NCBI GenBank assembly: GCA_964542055.1
Contig: CAZITB010000073.1
Span: forward strand, 1 to 14,478
From: CAZITB01 sp964542055
Lineage (GTDB): Bacteria > Planctomycetota > Phycisphaerae > Sedimentisphaerales > CAMDDF01
Length of the DNA: 14,478 bases
Reading direction: 5' to 3'
Shown: positions 1-7,474 of the stretch, one piece after another
Numbering within the stretch: position 1 is the first letter of the stretch
Layout of the letters: every line of letters starts with the position of its first letter
Position numbers and translations under genes: made by a program
The notes under the pieces: generated by a model
The model's database searches: none
What the model saw: only the letters and a program-made list of their open reading frames with translations
What the model was told of the DNA's origin: nothing

Positions 1-1358
1 ATATCTATGAAGATTATGTAATTTTATCGAATGGGAATTTTTATACAGATATAAATGGCAAAATTGCTTTATCGTGCATTAAAAGAGCTGATGCCGATGT
101 AGTTACGATCACAGCGGAACCGCTTTATAAAGCTTATTCTGAAGTTCCCAAGCTTACTTCAGATGGCAAAATTGCGGGATTTTCGCGGTTATTTAGTAAT
201 GCGTGCCTGGAAAGCTTTTCGCCGACTGTGGCAAATCATATTGCAATTAAAAAAGATTTTTTCAATAAGCACTTATCAGACAAGTATAAATCAATTGGCT
301 TTGAAAATGTTTTCAAAATTTGCAAAGAAAACAGCACGGCTGTAAAACATTACAATGTTTCAGGAAATTCGGCGAGTTTGCAGGATTGCAGAGAGTTTTA
401 CAAATTTTTTAAAATTCACCACAAGTTGATAACAAAAGATTTTGCATTAAAATATAAAAAAAATTACAAACATACTACCGGTGATGTTCTATATTCTGAT
501 GATGTCCAGATCGATGAGGGTGTAAGAATAATTGGTCCTTCGATAATTTGCTCAAAAGTTCATATAAAAGCAAATAGTATTATCAGCGGTTCTATCATAG
601 CTGCTAATATCGAGATAAAAGAAGATTCGGTATTAAAAAACGCAATTTTGTGTGAAAATTCGGTGGAAAATTCTAAAGAGGTAGTGTTTGCTGATTTCTC
701 ATCAAAAAATTTTTCCTGCAAAGGTTTTAAAAAATGGAATTTTTTTTCCTACCCGATAATTGGAAAGAGAATTTTTGATATAATTTTTTCACTTATAATG
801 ATAATACTTTTTGGGCCGATATGGCTGCTTGTTTCGATAGTAATTAAATTGAATTCTCCGGGACCGCTTTTTTATAAAGCTGTAAGGCAGGGAGTTGGCG
901 GAAAAGAGTTTAAATGCCTTAAGTTCAGAAGCATGATCACAGGCGCCGATGATATGCAACGTATATTGAGAGTTAAAAATGAAGTTGACGGCCCCCAATT
1001 TAAAATTGCAGATGATCCCAGGATAAGTCCGGTAGGCGCTTTTTTACGGGACACAAGCCTTGATGAAATACCGCAATTTTTTAATGTTCTGGCTGGACAG
1101 ATGACAGTTGTAGGGCCGAGGCCTTCGCCAGAAACTGAAAATATGCAATGTCCTTACTGGCGAGATGCAAGGTTGTCGGTAAAACCGGGCATAACGGGAT
1201 TATGGCAGATTATGCGGACACGAGAGCCTTCAAAGGATTTTCAGGAGTGGGTTTATTACGACACCAAATATGTAAGAGAAATATCATTCAAGAAAGATCT
1301 GTGGATTTGTTATAAAACAGCGATGATGCTCATAAGAGAATTTGTTGACAGATTCTAA
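1..1358 (+). CDS. Sugar transferase (polyprenyl-phosphate sugar-1-phosphate transferase) fused to nucleotidyltransferase-like and beta-helix domains; 5' partial
   Basis: The frame starting at base 3 is open through the left edge, so the true start lies outside; the first in-frame start-like codon, GTG at 228, is internal. 451 residues are visible. Residues 1-145 resemble the C-terminal half of a GlmU/RmlA/ManC-like nucleotidyltransferase ('LSNGNFYTDI', 'SDGKIAGFSR'). About 165-217 is a hexapeptide-type left-handed beta-helix ('VRIIGPSIICSKVHIKANS'). From about 255 there is a complete monotopic phosphoglycosyl transferase: membrane segment after 'KRIFDIIF', KFRSM at 307-311, 'LDEIPQ' holding the catalytic Asp354-Glu355 pair, then 'VVGPRP' and 'GITGLWQ'. 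This domain attaches sugar-1-phosphate from a UDP-sugar to undecaprenyl phosphate at the inner membrane, the first step of polysaccharide assembly. Two stop codons in tandem end it. It lies 61 bp before the TPR gene on the same strand and may share its transcript. The transferase call is firm; activity of the N-terminal domain cannot be judged because its signature start is missing. Confidence 0.9.
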   Translation, partial: IYEDYVILSNGNFYTDINGKIALSCIKRADADVVTITAEPLYKAYSEVPKLTSDGKIAGFSRLFSNACLESFSPTVANHIAIKKDFFNKHLSDKYKSIGFENVFKICKENSTAVKHYNVSGNSASLQDCREFYKFFKIHHKLITKDFALKYKKNYKHTTGDVLYSDDVQIDEGVRIIGPSIICSKVHIKANSIISGSIIAANIEIKEDSVLKNAILCENSVENSKEVVFADFSSKNFSCKGFKKWNFFSYPIIGKRIFDIIFSLIMIILFGPIWLLVSIVIKLNSPGPLFYKAVRQGVGGKEFKCLKFRSMITGADDMQRILRVKNEVDGPQFKIADDPRISPVGAFLRDTSLDEIPQFFNVLAGQMTVVGPRPSPETENMQCPYWRDARLSVKPGITGLWQIMRTREPSKDFQEWVYYDTKYVREISFKKDLWICYKTAMMLIREFVDRF

Positions 1359-1419
1359 TAAATCATCAATAGTTTTACGTCATAGATCAGATAATTTTTA
1401 GAACAAACAGGAGCAAAAA

Positions 1420-4400
1420 ATGGCAAAGGTTAGAATAAATTATAAACTCATCATTGTGTTAGTCATTGGCTTGGTGTTGCTGGCGGGTTCTGCGATAGGT
1501 CTGAGAAAATGGTTTAGAACCAAAACTGTATCAGGGGGATACGCCGATGGCAAAAGGGCCTATGAGCAAGGAGACTGGGCTGAAGCAACGGATAAGCTTG
1601 GAAAGTATATTGCAGTTAGAAAAGATGACGTTGAAATTTTGAAAATGTATGCCCAGGCACAGCTGAATATCAGGCCTGTTACGCAGGGCAATGTTCAACA
1701 GGCTATTTCAGCTTACAGGCAGATAACAAGGCTGGACCCAAATGATGTCGAAGCTGTCCAAAAGATCACTGATATTTATTTGTCTATGAGAGCTTATAAT
1801 GAAGTGAAGTCCAAAGCTGAAGAATTTTTAGCTTCAGGTGAAGACCCCAACATCAGTTTGAATCTCGCCAAGGCTTTAATCGGACTGAGAAGATTTGAAG
1901 AAGCGAACCACAATCTGATGGAGATCGTTGAAAAGTATCCTAATTTTATACCTGCGTATGAAATCCTGGCGGCTTATTCTATGAGGAGGCCGGAACATTT
2001 CGAAACCGACCCGCAAGTCTGGTACGAGAAAGCTATTACAAATAACCCTGAGTCTGCGATGGCTTATATAATCCGGGGGGCATGGAACCGGATGAATAAT
2101 GACAAGGAAGCTACAATGGCCGATCTTAAAGTAGCTGAGAAATTGGATATAGAGAATTTCAAGACAACAATAAGGCTTGCCCGTGAGTATGTTCTTGCAG
2201 AGGAACCAAATAAGGCAATTGAAATACTTGAGCATGTACAAAAACAGAATGAAGATGATATAGATTTGTGGACAGCCAAATCGCTTGCTGCTTTGGCGAA
2301 AGAGGATAAAAAACTGATGGTCGCGACCGCTGACCAAGCGCTAGAGAAGCTTGGTTATAAGAGCTGGGATTTTCTTGAGCTGGCGACCGAACTGTATATC
2401 AACGGTGAAGATTACGCAAAAGCGGAAAAGACTTTGGATAAAATGTCTTCACAGGGAGACAACAGGGCTCAGGCATTATTTTTCAGAGGATTGATTGAAA
2501 GTCAGAAAAATAATAAACTGAAAGCAGCTGAACTGTTGAGAGAAGCTGTGGACCTTGGTTACAAAACTTCCAGAGCACGGATTCTATTGGCACAGGCTTA
2601 CTCGGAAACGGGTGATTTAAGTTCTGGAATTCAGCAGCTCAGGGCTTTGGTAAATGAAATGCCGGATAGTTTTCAGGCACATGTCAATCTTGCGAAATTA
2701 TTGTCACAAAACGATGATCCAACAAGTGCTGCGGAAGAAGCGCAACAGGCACTTCAGATCAATCCTTCGAGTTCGGAAGCGATGATGTTATTTATCCGGA
2801 ATAAATCGAAATCTTTGACCAGAGCAGGAGTTCCTAAAAACCATGCTGAATGGATATCTTTAGAAGAAAAGGTTGCCAAGTTTGCACCATACAACAAGGA
2901 AATGGATGATGTTATCATTTTCAATAAATTTAAACTTGCGCTTTATAGGAGTGACGTTGAAAAAGCTAAAAGACTGTTTCAAAACTTAGAAAATGTTTAT
3001 CCTGACTCAATGCAAACTCAATTGGCTAAAACAGAGCTTCTGTTGAATGAGCGGGATATAGATGCCGCAAAAGCTGAAATTGAAAAAATGATCGAGAATT
3101 ATCCCGACAGGGGTGAGCCTTATTCTTACATGGTTCAGATTCTATTGGCAGAAGGCAAGTATGATGAATGCTTGTTGGTGGCAAAGGATGCGATTGGTTC
3201 AATTGAAAATGAAAGTTCCAGGCTTCAGTTGGCTTTGGTGGTTGCTGATATTGCAAAGAATATAGATCAGGAAGAAAGTGTAATCGAACTTTTGAAAACA
3301 GTTTATGAGCAGTTTCCCGAATCGGTAACGCTGAAAAGGAAGCTGCTGACGTTTGAAGAGATAAACAGTGACCCTGAACAGGCAGCTAAAATCATTGAAG
3401 AGATAAAAGAAATTGAAGGAAATGACGGCTGGCAATGGAAGTATGAAAAAGCAAAGTCAATTTATCTGGCTGAGGGTCAGAAAGATTCGACTGAGATGAC
3501 CAACCTGTTGGAAGAGGCAGCAAACACAAATCCATCGAACCTGGAGATCAGCCTTTTAAGAGGTGCGGCATACGTACAAAAGAATGATCTGGTTGCGGCA
3601 GTTTCAACTTATAAACAGGCATTGGCAAGATGGCCAAGCGAACCGAAGGTAATAATACCTTTGATATCACTTCTTTACCAAACAGAAAATTTCACTGAGG
3701 CTGAGGAATTGATCTCACATGCGTCGGAGTTAAAAATTCAGGATCCAACTTTGGATAAACTTCAAGTTTACAGTTTGATGAAGGGGGGGAGTTATCAGGA
3801 TGTTTCTGAGTTGTTGAACAGCTTGATTGAAAACGATCCAAATGACAACAGCTTGAAACTTTCTCTGGCTTTGTTATATCTTCGTGAAAAGAAGTTTGAT
3901 CAGTCCCAGGAATTACTTGATCAAATAGATGATGAGGAGCGTTCTTTTTCAGTGGAGGTTGCCAAAATTGAGCTGTTGAATGCCAAAGGGGATTTCGAAC
4001 AGTCAATGCGTGCAGCGGATGAATTGATAGAAAGGTTCGGTACTGCACAATCATATATAACACGCGGCCGTAATTTTGTGATGATCGGCAAGAATGATCT
4101 TGCAGAGAAAGATTTCCTCAAAGCAGTGGAAGTAAAGCCTGAAAATATAGAATGCTGGCTGGTTTTAACAGATTTTTACAGAATATCTCAAAATGATTCC
4201 AAAGCCAGAGAAACAATAAATAAGGCCATTTCAAAAATGCCTGAAAATACAAACTTGCTGAAAAAGGCAATTATTTTATATGGAGCTTCGGGCAGTGAAG
4301 AAGATTTGGAACATTCTGGTGAATTGATTGATCAAGCATTGTCTGCCAATCCTGAAGATGTTGATCTTAGGCTTTTGAAATCAAGGTTTTTGATTTCCAC

Positions 4401-5583
4401 CAGGAACAATGCTAATGTAATCAAAGCGGTTGAGATACTTGAGGGCTTGATTGAAACATATCCAAATGTTGCGGGGGCGTGGCAGCTGCTTGCAAATGTT
4501 TCTATACAAAATAATAACCCGGACCGGGCATTATTTTATTGCGAGAAAGGCTTGGCTCATTCGCCGTCTGATCCACAGCTGCTTTTGTTGAAAGCGAAAG
4601 TGGGTATGGAAACATCGCCGTTTTCGGCAGTAAAGATTTTAAATGATCTTCTGGAAAGAAACCCGGGTGAAATAGACATAATCATTCCATTGGCTCAAGC
4701 CCATATAAAAACCGGTAATATAAATGAAGCAATAGAAATGTTAAAACAGAAAATCGAAACAGCTAATTTGCAGGATAAACGAAGGCTTAACTTGATGCTG
4801 GCGACGGCGTACGAGAAAGATCGTCAAAGCGAAAGAGCTACCGAAATTTTTGAAAAGTTAGCCGAGGACTCAGATGATGAAGCGTTGCTTTACACAAGAG
4901 CAAATCTGTTAATTGAAGAGAGCAAGTGGGCCGATCTGATAAAGCTTGTAAGTAAATGGTCTGCAAATAACAAAGATAACTTAGACGTTTGTCATGTGAT
5001 TTCTCGACAGCTGATAATGAATGATGAAATGAACGCAAAGGCAACGGCTGAAGATATTTTGAAGAGGCTGAGGGCATCAGACCCTACTAATTTGGAAACT
5101 TTATCAAATTTAGGTTTAGTATATCAGCTCAACGGAAAGCCTGCTGAATCTGCCGATATTTATGAAGAAATTCTTAACATTCAGCCAAATAACATTGTTG
5201 CGATAAATAACCTTGCATGGATTTTGGCAGAAAACAAAGGTGAATTTGATAAGGCAGTTCAGTTGGCAACTCGAGGGCTTGAACTTGCCCCAAATTATGA
5301 GGACCTTTATGATACCAGAGGAGTAATCTACTACAGAATGGGTGAGTATGATAAAGCGGTTGAAGATTTTCAGAATAATCTTAAGCTAATTCCGCCTGGA
5401 AAAGCAGAAGCGGCAGGTGCGTACTTCCATCTTGGGCGTCTGTATGCAGAGATTGGAAACAGCTCCAAGGCTGTTGAAAATCTAAACAGAGCAATTTCTC
5501 TCGATCCAGAGGGGGATATTTTATCGGCAAGTGATATTTCAACTATACGCAGGCTGCTGTATAAATTAAAAGGCGGCAGGTAA
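1420..5583 (+). CDS. Large membrane-anchored tetratricopeptide (TPR) repeat protein, PrsT-like
   Basis: 1387 residues. ATG at 1420 has a good Shine-Dalgarno AGGAG at 1409-1413. A short basic N-terminus is followed by one hydrophobic helix at about 10-28 ('LIIVLVIGLVLLAGSAIGL') with no lipobox cysteine, so it should be anchored in the inner membrane with the body in the periplasm. Almost all the rest is tandem 34-residue helix-turn-helix TPR units; the clearest are near the N-terminus ('YADGKRAYEQGDWAEATDKL') and the C-terminus ('RGVIYYRMGEYDKAVEDF'). TPR arrays are protein-binding scaffolds. Exosortase/EPS loci often carry a long TPR protein (PrsT, TIGR02917, usually a lipoprotein of roughly 900 residues); this one is longer and not a lipoprotein. 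Placement between a sugar transferase and CTERM proteins supports a role in polysaccharide assembly or surface-protein sorting. Partners are unknown. A terminator follows directly. Confidence 0.85.
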   Translation: MAKVRINYKLIIVLVIGLVLLAGSAIGLRKWFRTKTVSGGYADGKRAYEQGDWAEATDKLGKYIAVRKDDVEILKMYAQAQLNIRPVTQGNVQQAISAYRQITRLDPNDVEAVQKITDIYLSMRAYNEVKSKAEEFLASGEDPNISLNLAKALIGLRRFEEANHNLMEIVEKYPNFIPAYEILAAYSMRRPEHFETDPQVWYEKAITNNPESAMAYIIRGAWNRMNNDKEATMADLKVAEKLDIENFKTTIRLAREYVLAEEPNKAIEILEHVQKQNEDDIDLWTAKSLAALAKEDKKLMVATADQALEKLGYKSWDFLELATELYINGEDYAKAEKTLDKMSSQGDNRAQALFFRGLIESQKNNKLKAAELLREAVDLGYKTSRARILLAQAYSETGDLSSGIQQLRALVNEMPDSFQAHVNLAKLLSQNDDPTSAAEEAQQALQINPSSSEAMMLFIRNKSKSLTRAGVPKNHAEWISLEEKVAKFAPYNKEMDDVIIFNKFKLALYRSDVEKAKRLFQNLENVYPDSMQTQLAKTELLLNERDIDAAKAEIEKMIENYPDRGEPYSYMVQILLAEGKYDECLLVAKDAIGSIENESSRLQLALVVADIAKNIDQEESVIELLKTVYEQFPESVTLKRKLLTFEEINSDPEQAAKIIEEIKEIEGNDGWQWKYEKAKSIYLAEGQKDSTEMTNLLEEAANTNPSNLEISLLRGAAYVQKNDLVAAVSTYKQALARWPSEPKVIIPLISLLYQTENFTEAEELISHASELKIQDPTLDKLQVYSLMKGGSYQDVSELLNSLIENDPNDNSLKLSLALLYLREKKFDQSQELLDQIDDEERSFSVEVAKIELLNAKGDFEQSMRAADELIERFGTAQSYITRGRNFVMIGKNDLAEKDFLKAVEVKPENIECWLVLTDFYRISQNDSKARETINKAISKMPENTNLLKKAIILYGASGSEEDLEHSGELIDQALSANPEDVDLRLLKSRFLISTRNNANVIKAVEILEGLIETYPNVAGAWQLLANVSIQNNNPDRALFYCEKGLAHSPSDPQLLLLKAKVGMETSPFSAVKILNDLLERNPGEIDIIIPLAQAHIKTGNINEAIEMLKQKIETANLQDKRRLNLMLATAYEKDRQSERATEIFEKLAEDSDDEALLYTRANLLIEESKWADLIKLVSKWSANNKDNLDVCHVISRQLIMNDEMNAKATAEDILKRLRASDPTNLETLSNLGLVYQLNGKPAESADIYEEILNIQPNNIVAINNLAWILAENKGEFDKAVQLATRGLELAPNYEDLYDTRGVIYYRMGEYDKAVEDFQNNLKLIPPGKAEAAGAYFHLGRLYAEIGNSSKAVENLNRAISLDPEGDILSASDISTIRRLLYKLKGGR

Positions 5584-5613
5584 TAGTTTCAGATAATTTG
5601 TTTTTGAACACAG

Positions 5614-5645
5614 AAAAGACGTCATTTATGTGGCGTCTTTTTTTT
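5614..5645 (+). terminator. Intrinsic terminator after the TPR gene
   Basis: An 11-bp stem (AAAAGACGTCA with TGGCGTCTTTT, one G-T pair) closes a 6-base loop and runs into eight T in a row (5638-5645, the first four being part of the stem). It starts 31 bp after the stop codon and should end the sugar transferase-TPR transcript. Confidence 0.9.
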
Positions 5646-5689
5646 GGCTAGATTTTGCTATAGATTTTAAAAATTTTTAAACTTTTTTG

Positions 5690-5718
5690 TTGACATGACA
5701 GCCTTTATACTATACTAT
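5690..5718 (+). promoter_or_regulatory. Distal sigma70-type promoter for the CTERM gene group
   Basis: TTGACA at 5690-5695, a 17-bp spacer, then TACTAT at 5713-5718. An overlapping TATACT lies at 5711-5716 with a 15-bp spacer. The -35 box matches consensus perfectly. It lies just downstream of the preceding terminator and about 330 bp before the next start codon. Confidence 0.65.
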
Positions 5719-5841
5719 TCCTATTAGATGGGTATGAAATAAAAAAAAGTTAATAGAAATAGATTTTTTCTTAGTCATTTGAAGGTTTTCCCTAATTGAG
5801 TGATACTTTTGAATGACTTATAAGTGATTACATAAAGCCAG

Positions 5842-5870
5842 TAATATTGGACGAAGCGATAATATTGGAC
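5842..5870 (+). repeat. Two direct copies of TAATATTGGAC
   Basis: Perfect 11-bp copies at 5842-5852 and 5860-5870, 18 bp apart start to start. They lie 30-60 bp upstream of the proximal promoter's -35 box, a usual place for an activator or repressor site. No binding protein can be named. Confidence 0.6.
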
Positions 5871-5899
5871 TTTGAACCTAAAAAAGAAAAAAATGCTCC

Positions 5900-5930
5900 T
5901 TGACATTTTGTAGTAAAAGAGTTTTAATAT
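5900..5930 (+). promoter_or_regulatory. Proximal sigma70-type promoter for the CTERM gene group
   Basis: TTGACA at 5900-5905 is followed by an AT-rich -10 region: TTTAAT (17-bp spacer), TTAATA (18 bp) or TAATAT (19 bp, 5925-5930). The leader to the ATG at 6048 would be about 110 nt. Confidence 0.6.
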
Positions 5931-6047
5931 ATTAAGTATTGCATAGTGGGAAGGATTCCATCTAGAGCGATTTCTTGCTCAAAATCAATGGACTGTAATT
6001 TGCTTTGAAGATTTAATACGACTTTTAGTAAGAAAGTGGGAATAAAA

Positions 6048-6713
6048 ATGGCACAGAAAATATGTTTTAAAAGTATGCTTATACTGGCTGTTCTGGTAAT
6101 GAGTTTCACGGCACAGTCTCAAATAGAAGTAAATGTTACAAGGCAACCGGGCTACTACTACGGCAGCTACGGTGAGTTTACTCTGACTTCAGTCGGTGAC
6201 CCAATACCAGGCGGGAAAAGTCAATGGAACTCGTTTTGTATCGAGAAGAATGAATTTATAAGTGCAGATACAAATTACTTTGCTGACATTTCCGATGCAG
6301 CAGTCAACGGAGGTTCCGGAGGGCCGAGCCCAGACCCGATAAGTGCTCAAACCGCTTATCTTTATTCAGAGTTTCTAAACGGAACTCTTTCAAATTACAA
6401 CTATGATCCGGGTTTTACTACCCGAAGGCTTTCCGCTAAATCACTTCAAGAAGCTTTCTGGTTCCTTGAAGAGGAAATCAGCACTGTTTCCGGCCAAGCA
6501 ATGGCCTGGGCTCAGGAAGCTAATAACTCCGGCTGGACAGATACCGGCAACATACGTGTAATCAATTTTTGGGAATACGATTCCAATAACGAGAGAATCG
6601 AAAGGCAAAGTATGTTAATCGGCCTAAATGTAGTACCTGCACCTGGAGCGACGCTTTTGGCTTCGATGGGTATCATGATCGTTGGTTGGCTGCGTAAAAG
6701 AAAAACAATGTAA
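6048..6713 (+). CDS. Secreted CTERM-sorted surface protein with thioester-like Cys/Gln motifs (paralogue 1)
   Basis: 221 residues from the ATG at 6048. The in-frame GTG at 6036 is possible, but the ATG gives a normal signal peptide (hydrophobic core 10-20, likely cut after 'AQSQ'). The C-terminus is a three-part sorting signal: P-A-P-G-A at 197-201, a hydrophobic helix, then the basic tail 'RKRKTM'. Exosortases of the PEP-CTERM system recognise such tails in envelope proteins. The body shares a pattern with the next gene: 'SFCIE' with Cys64, the only mature-chain cysteine; 'TAYLYSEFLNGTL' at 102-114; 'LQEAFWFLEEE' with Gln134; and 'NIRVIN' at 168-173. Cys before an acidic residue plus 'LQ-x-A-F-W' recalls the Cys and 'TQ-x-A-I/V-W' motifs of thioester domains. 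That likeness is inference; the Cys-Gln spacing (70) is shorter than usual. Function is otherwise unknown. Confidence 0.8.
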   Translation: MAQKICFKSMLILAVLVMSFTAQSQIEVNVTRQPGYYYGSYGEFTLTSVGDPIPGGKSQWNSFCIEKNEFISADTNYFADISDAAVNGGSGGPSPDPISAQTAYLYSEFLNGTLSNYNYDPGFTTRRLSAKSLQEAFWFLEEEISTVSGQAMAWAQEANNSGWTDTGNIRVINFWEYDSNNERIERQSMLIGLNVVPAPGATLLASMGIMIVGWLRKRKTM

Positions 6714-6770
6714 CCGAATGTAATTAAAATATTAATAAAGTAATGGGAAATTTTTCGAAAGGAGATTCAA

Positions 6771-7394
6771 ATGAAATTTGTATCAACATTAATCGTACTT
6801 GTACTGGCAGCTTCTGCAATGGCGCTACCATCGTTACAAGTGGGCATCACGAGCACTCCAGAGGGATGCCTTGAAGCCACAGTTGTTAGCGGCCCGATTG
6901 GAATTTATGACGTGGGTCAGTCATTCAAAACCTTTTGTATGGAAAGAGGTGAAAGTGTAAAGTTGGGTCAGACCTATAATGTAGAGCTAAGCAGCACTGT
7001 TTACAATGGTGGAGTTTTACCAGCAGGTGTGGGTGATCCTCTTGACTCTAAAACCGCTTTTCTGTATAATGAGTTTTTGCACAACAATCTTGGAAGTACC
7101 GGATTTATCGGCGATGAAGATTCAATATTTGCTCTTCAAAATGTGATGTGGTACATAGAAGATGAAGGCTCAGTTATTGACATGAATTCGGGTCTTGCTG
7201 CTAATCTTCTGGCATATGCCCAGCAGGCTGATCCTTCAAAACTTTATGGTATTCGAGTTATGAATATGACTGATCTGGAAGGTAACATGGCACAAGACTT
7301 AATTGTAAAAGTCATTCCGACACCTGGTGCAGTTATCCTTGGCAGCATTGGAGTTTCAATTGTAGGCTGGATAAGAAGACGTAAAACTACTTAA
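6771..7394 (+). CDS. Secreted CTERM-sorted surface protein with thioester-like Cys/Gln motifs (paralogue 2)
   Basis: 207 residues. ATG at 6771 has a strong Shine-Dalgarno AAAGGAG at 6758-6764. The signal peptide runs 1-18 and is probably cut after 'SAMA'. The body aligns with the preceding gene: 'TFCMERGE' with Cys56, 'YNGG' followed by 'GDPLDSKTAFLYNEF' at 88-102, 'LQNVMWYIEDE' with Gln123, and 'GIRVMNM' at 160-166. It also has Cys33. The sorting signal is P-T-P-G-A at 183-187, a hydrophobic segment, and the tail 'RRRKTT'. The 57-bp gap to the preceding gene holds no terminator, so the two are probably cotranscribed and arose by duplication. In the possible thioester motif Ala is replaced by Val ('LQNVMW'), so it is less canonical than paralogue 1. 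It should sit in the outer envelope after exosortase processing; its partner or ligand is unknown. Confidence 0.8.
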   Translation: MKFVSTLIVLVLAASAMALPSLQVGITSTPEGCLEATVVSGPIGIYDVGQSFKTFCMERGESVKLGQTYNVELSSTVYNGGVLPAGVGDPLDSKTAFLYNEFLHNNLGSTGFIGDEDSIFALQNVMWYIEDEGSVIDMNSGLAANLLAYAQQADPSKLYGIRVMNMTDLEGNMAQDLIVKVIPTPGAVILGSIGVSIVGWIRRRKTT

Positions 7395-7417
7395 CAGTAG
7401 AAATGATGCCTTAATCT

Positions 7418-7443
7418 GTGGTGGTGATTGAGTTCACCACCAC
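7418..7443 (+). promoter_or_regulatory. Strong intergenic hairpin between the second and third CTERM genes
   Basis: A perfect 10-bp GC-rich stem (GTGGTGGTGA with TCACCACCAC) around a 6-base loop, 24 bp after the preceding stop. Only TATTTTAAG follows, not a clean T run, so it may be a leaky terminator or an RNA-stability element setting relative expression of the two flanking genes. Confidence 0.6.
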
Positions 7444-7458
7444 TATTTTAAGTTTTGA
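7444..7458 (+). repeat. 15-bp direct repeat, copy 1 (upstream of the third CTERM gene)
   Basis: TATTTTAAGTTTTGA, identical to 8113-8127. It lies between the hairpin at 7418 and the ribosome binding site of the third CTERM gene. Confidence 0.7.
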
Positions 7459-7474
7459 AAAGGGGGCAACTATA

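Larger units (their letters stand above)
5646..6047 (+). other. Gene-free regulatory stretch upstream of the CTERM genes
   Basis: About 400 bp, strongly AT-rich, with no credible coding frame on either strand. It holds two sigma70-like promoters (5690 and 5900) and an 11-bp direct repeat (5842-5870), listed separately. A transcript from the first promoter would have a leader of about 320 nt. A weak 7-bp stem (AGTCATT with AATGACT, about 5773-5820) lies in it. No known riboswitch consensus was recognised. Confidence 0.6.

Noticed and set aside
163..345. 60-codon plus-strand frame overlapping the sugar transferase
   Set aside because: The sugar transferase frame is continuous through this region from the left edge with nucleotidyltransferase-like sequence; the short frame is its shadow.
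1384..1394. AGATCAGATAA upstream of the TPR gene, also present near 13383 upstream of the transporter operon
   Set aside because: An 11-mer match between two places is expected by chance many times in a window this long, and the two copies have opposite orientation relative to the genes they precede.
1876..2337. 153-codon open frame on the minus strand inside the TPR gene
   Set aside because: It lies wholly inside a convincing TPR coding region, has no recognisable domain, and its protein is rich in residues typical of antisense reading. Other overlapping antisense frames in the TPR gene were rejected for the same reason.
5645..5660. TGGCTAGATTTTGCTA as a sigma54 promoter before the CTERM genes
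   Set aside because: The distance between the GG and GC elements is one base short of the strict sigma54 spacing, the -24 box is imperfect, and good sigma70-type promoters lie just downstream.
6036..6047. GTG at 6036 as the start of the first CTERM gene
   Set aside because: It has a weaker upstream context and adds four residues to a signal peptide that is already complete from the ATG at 6048; it cannot be fully excluded.
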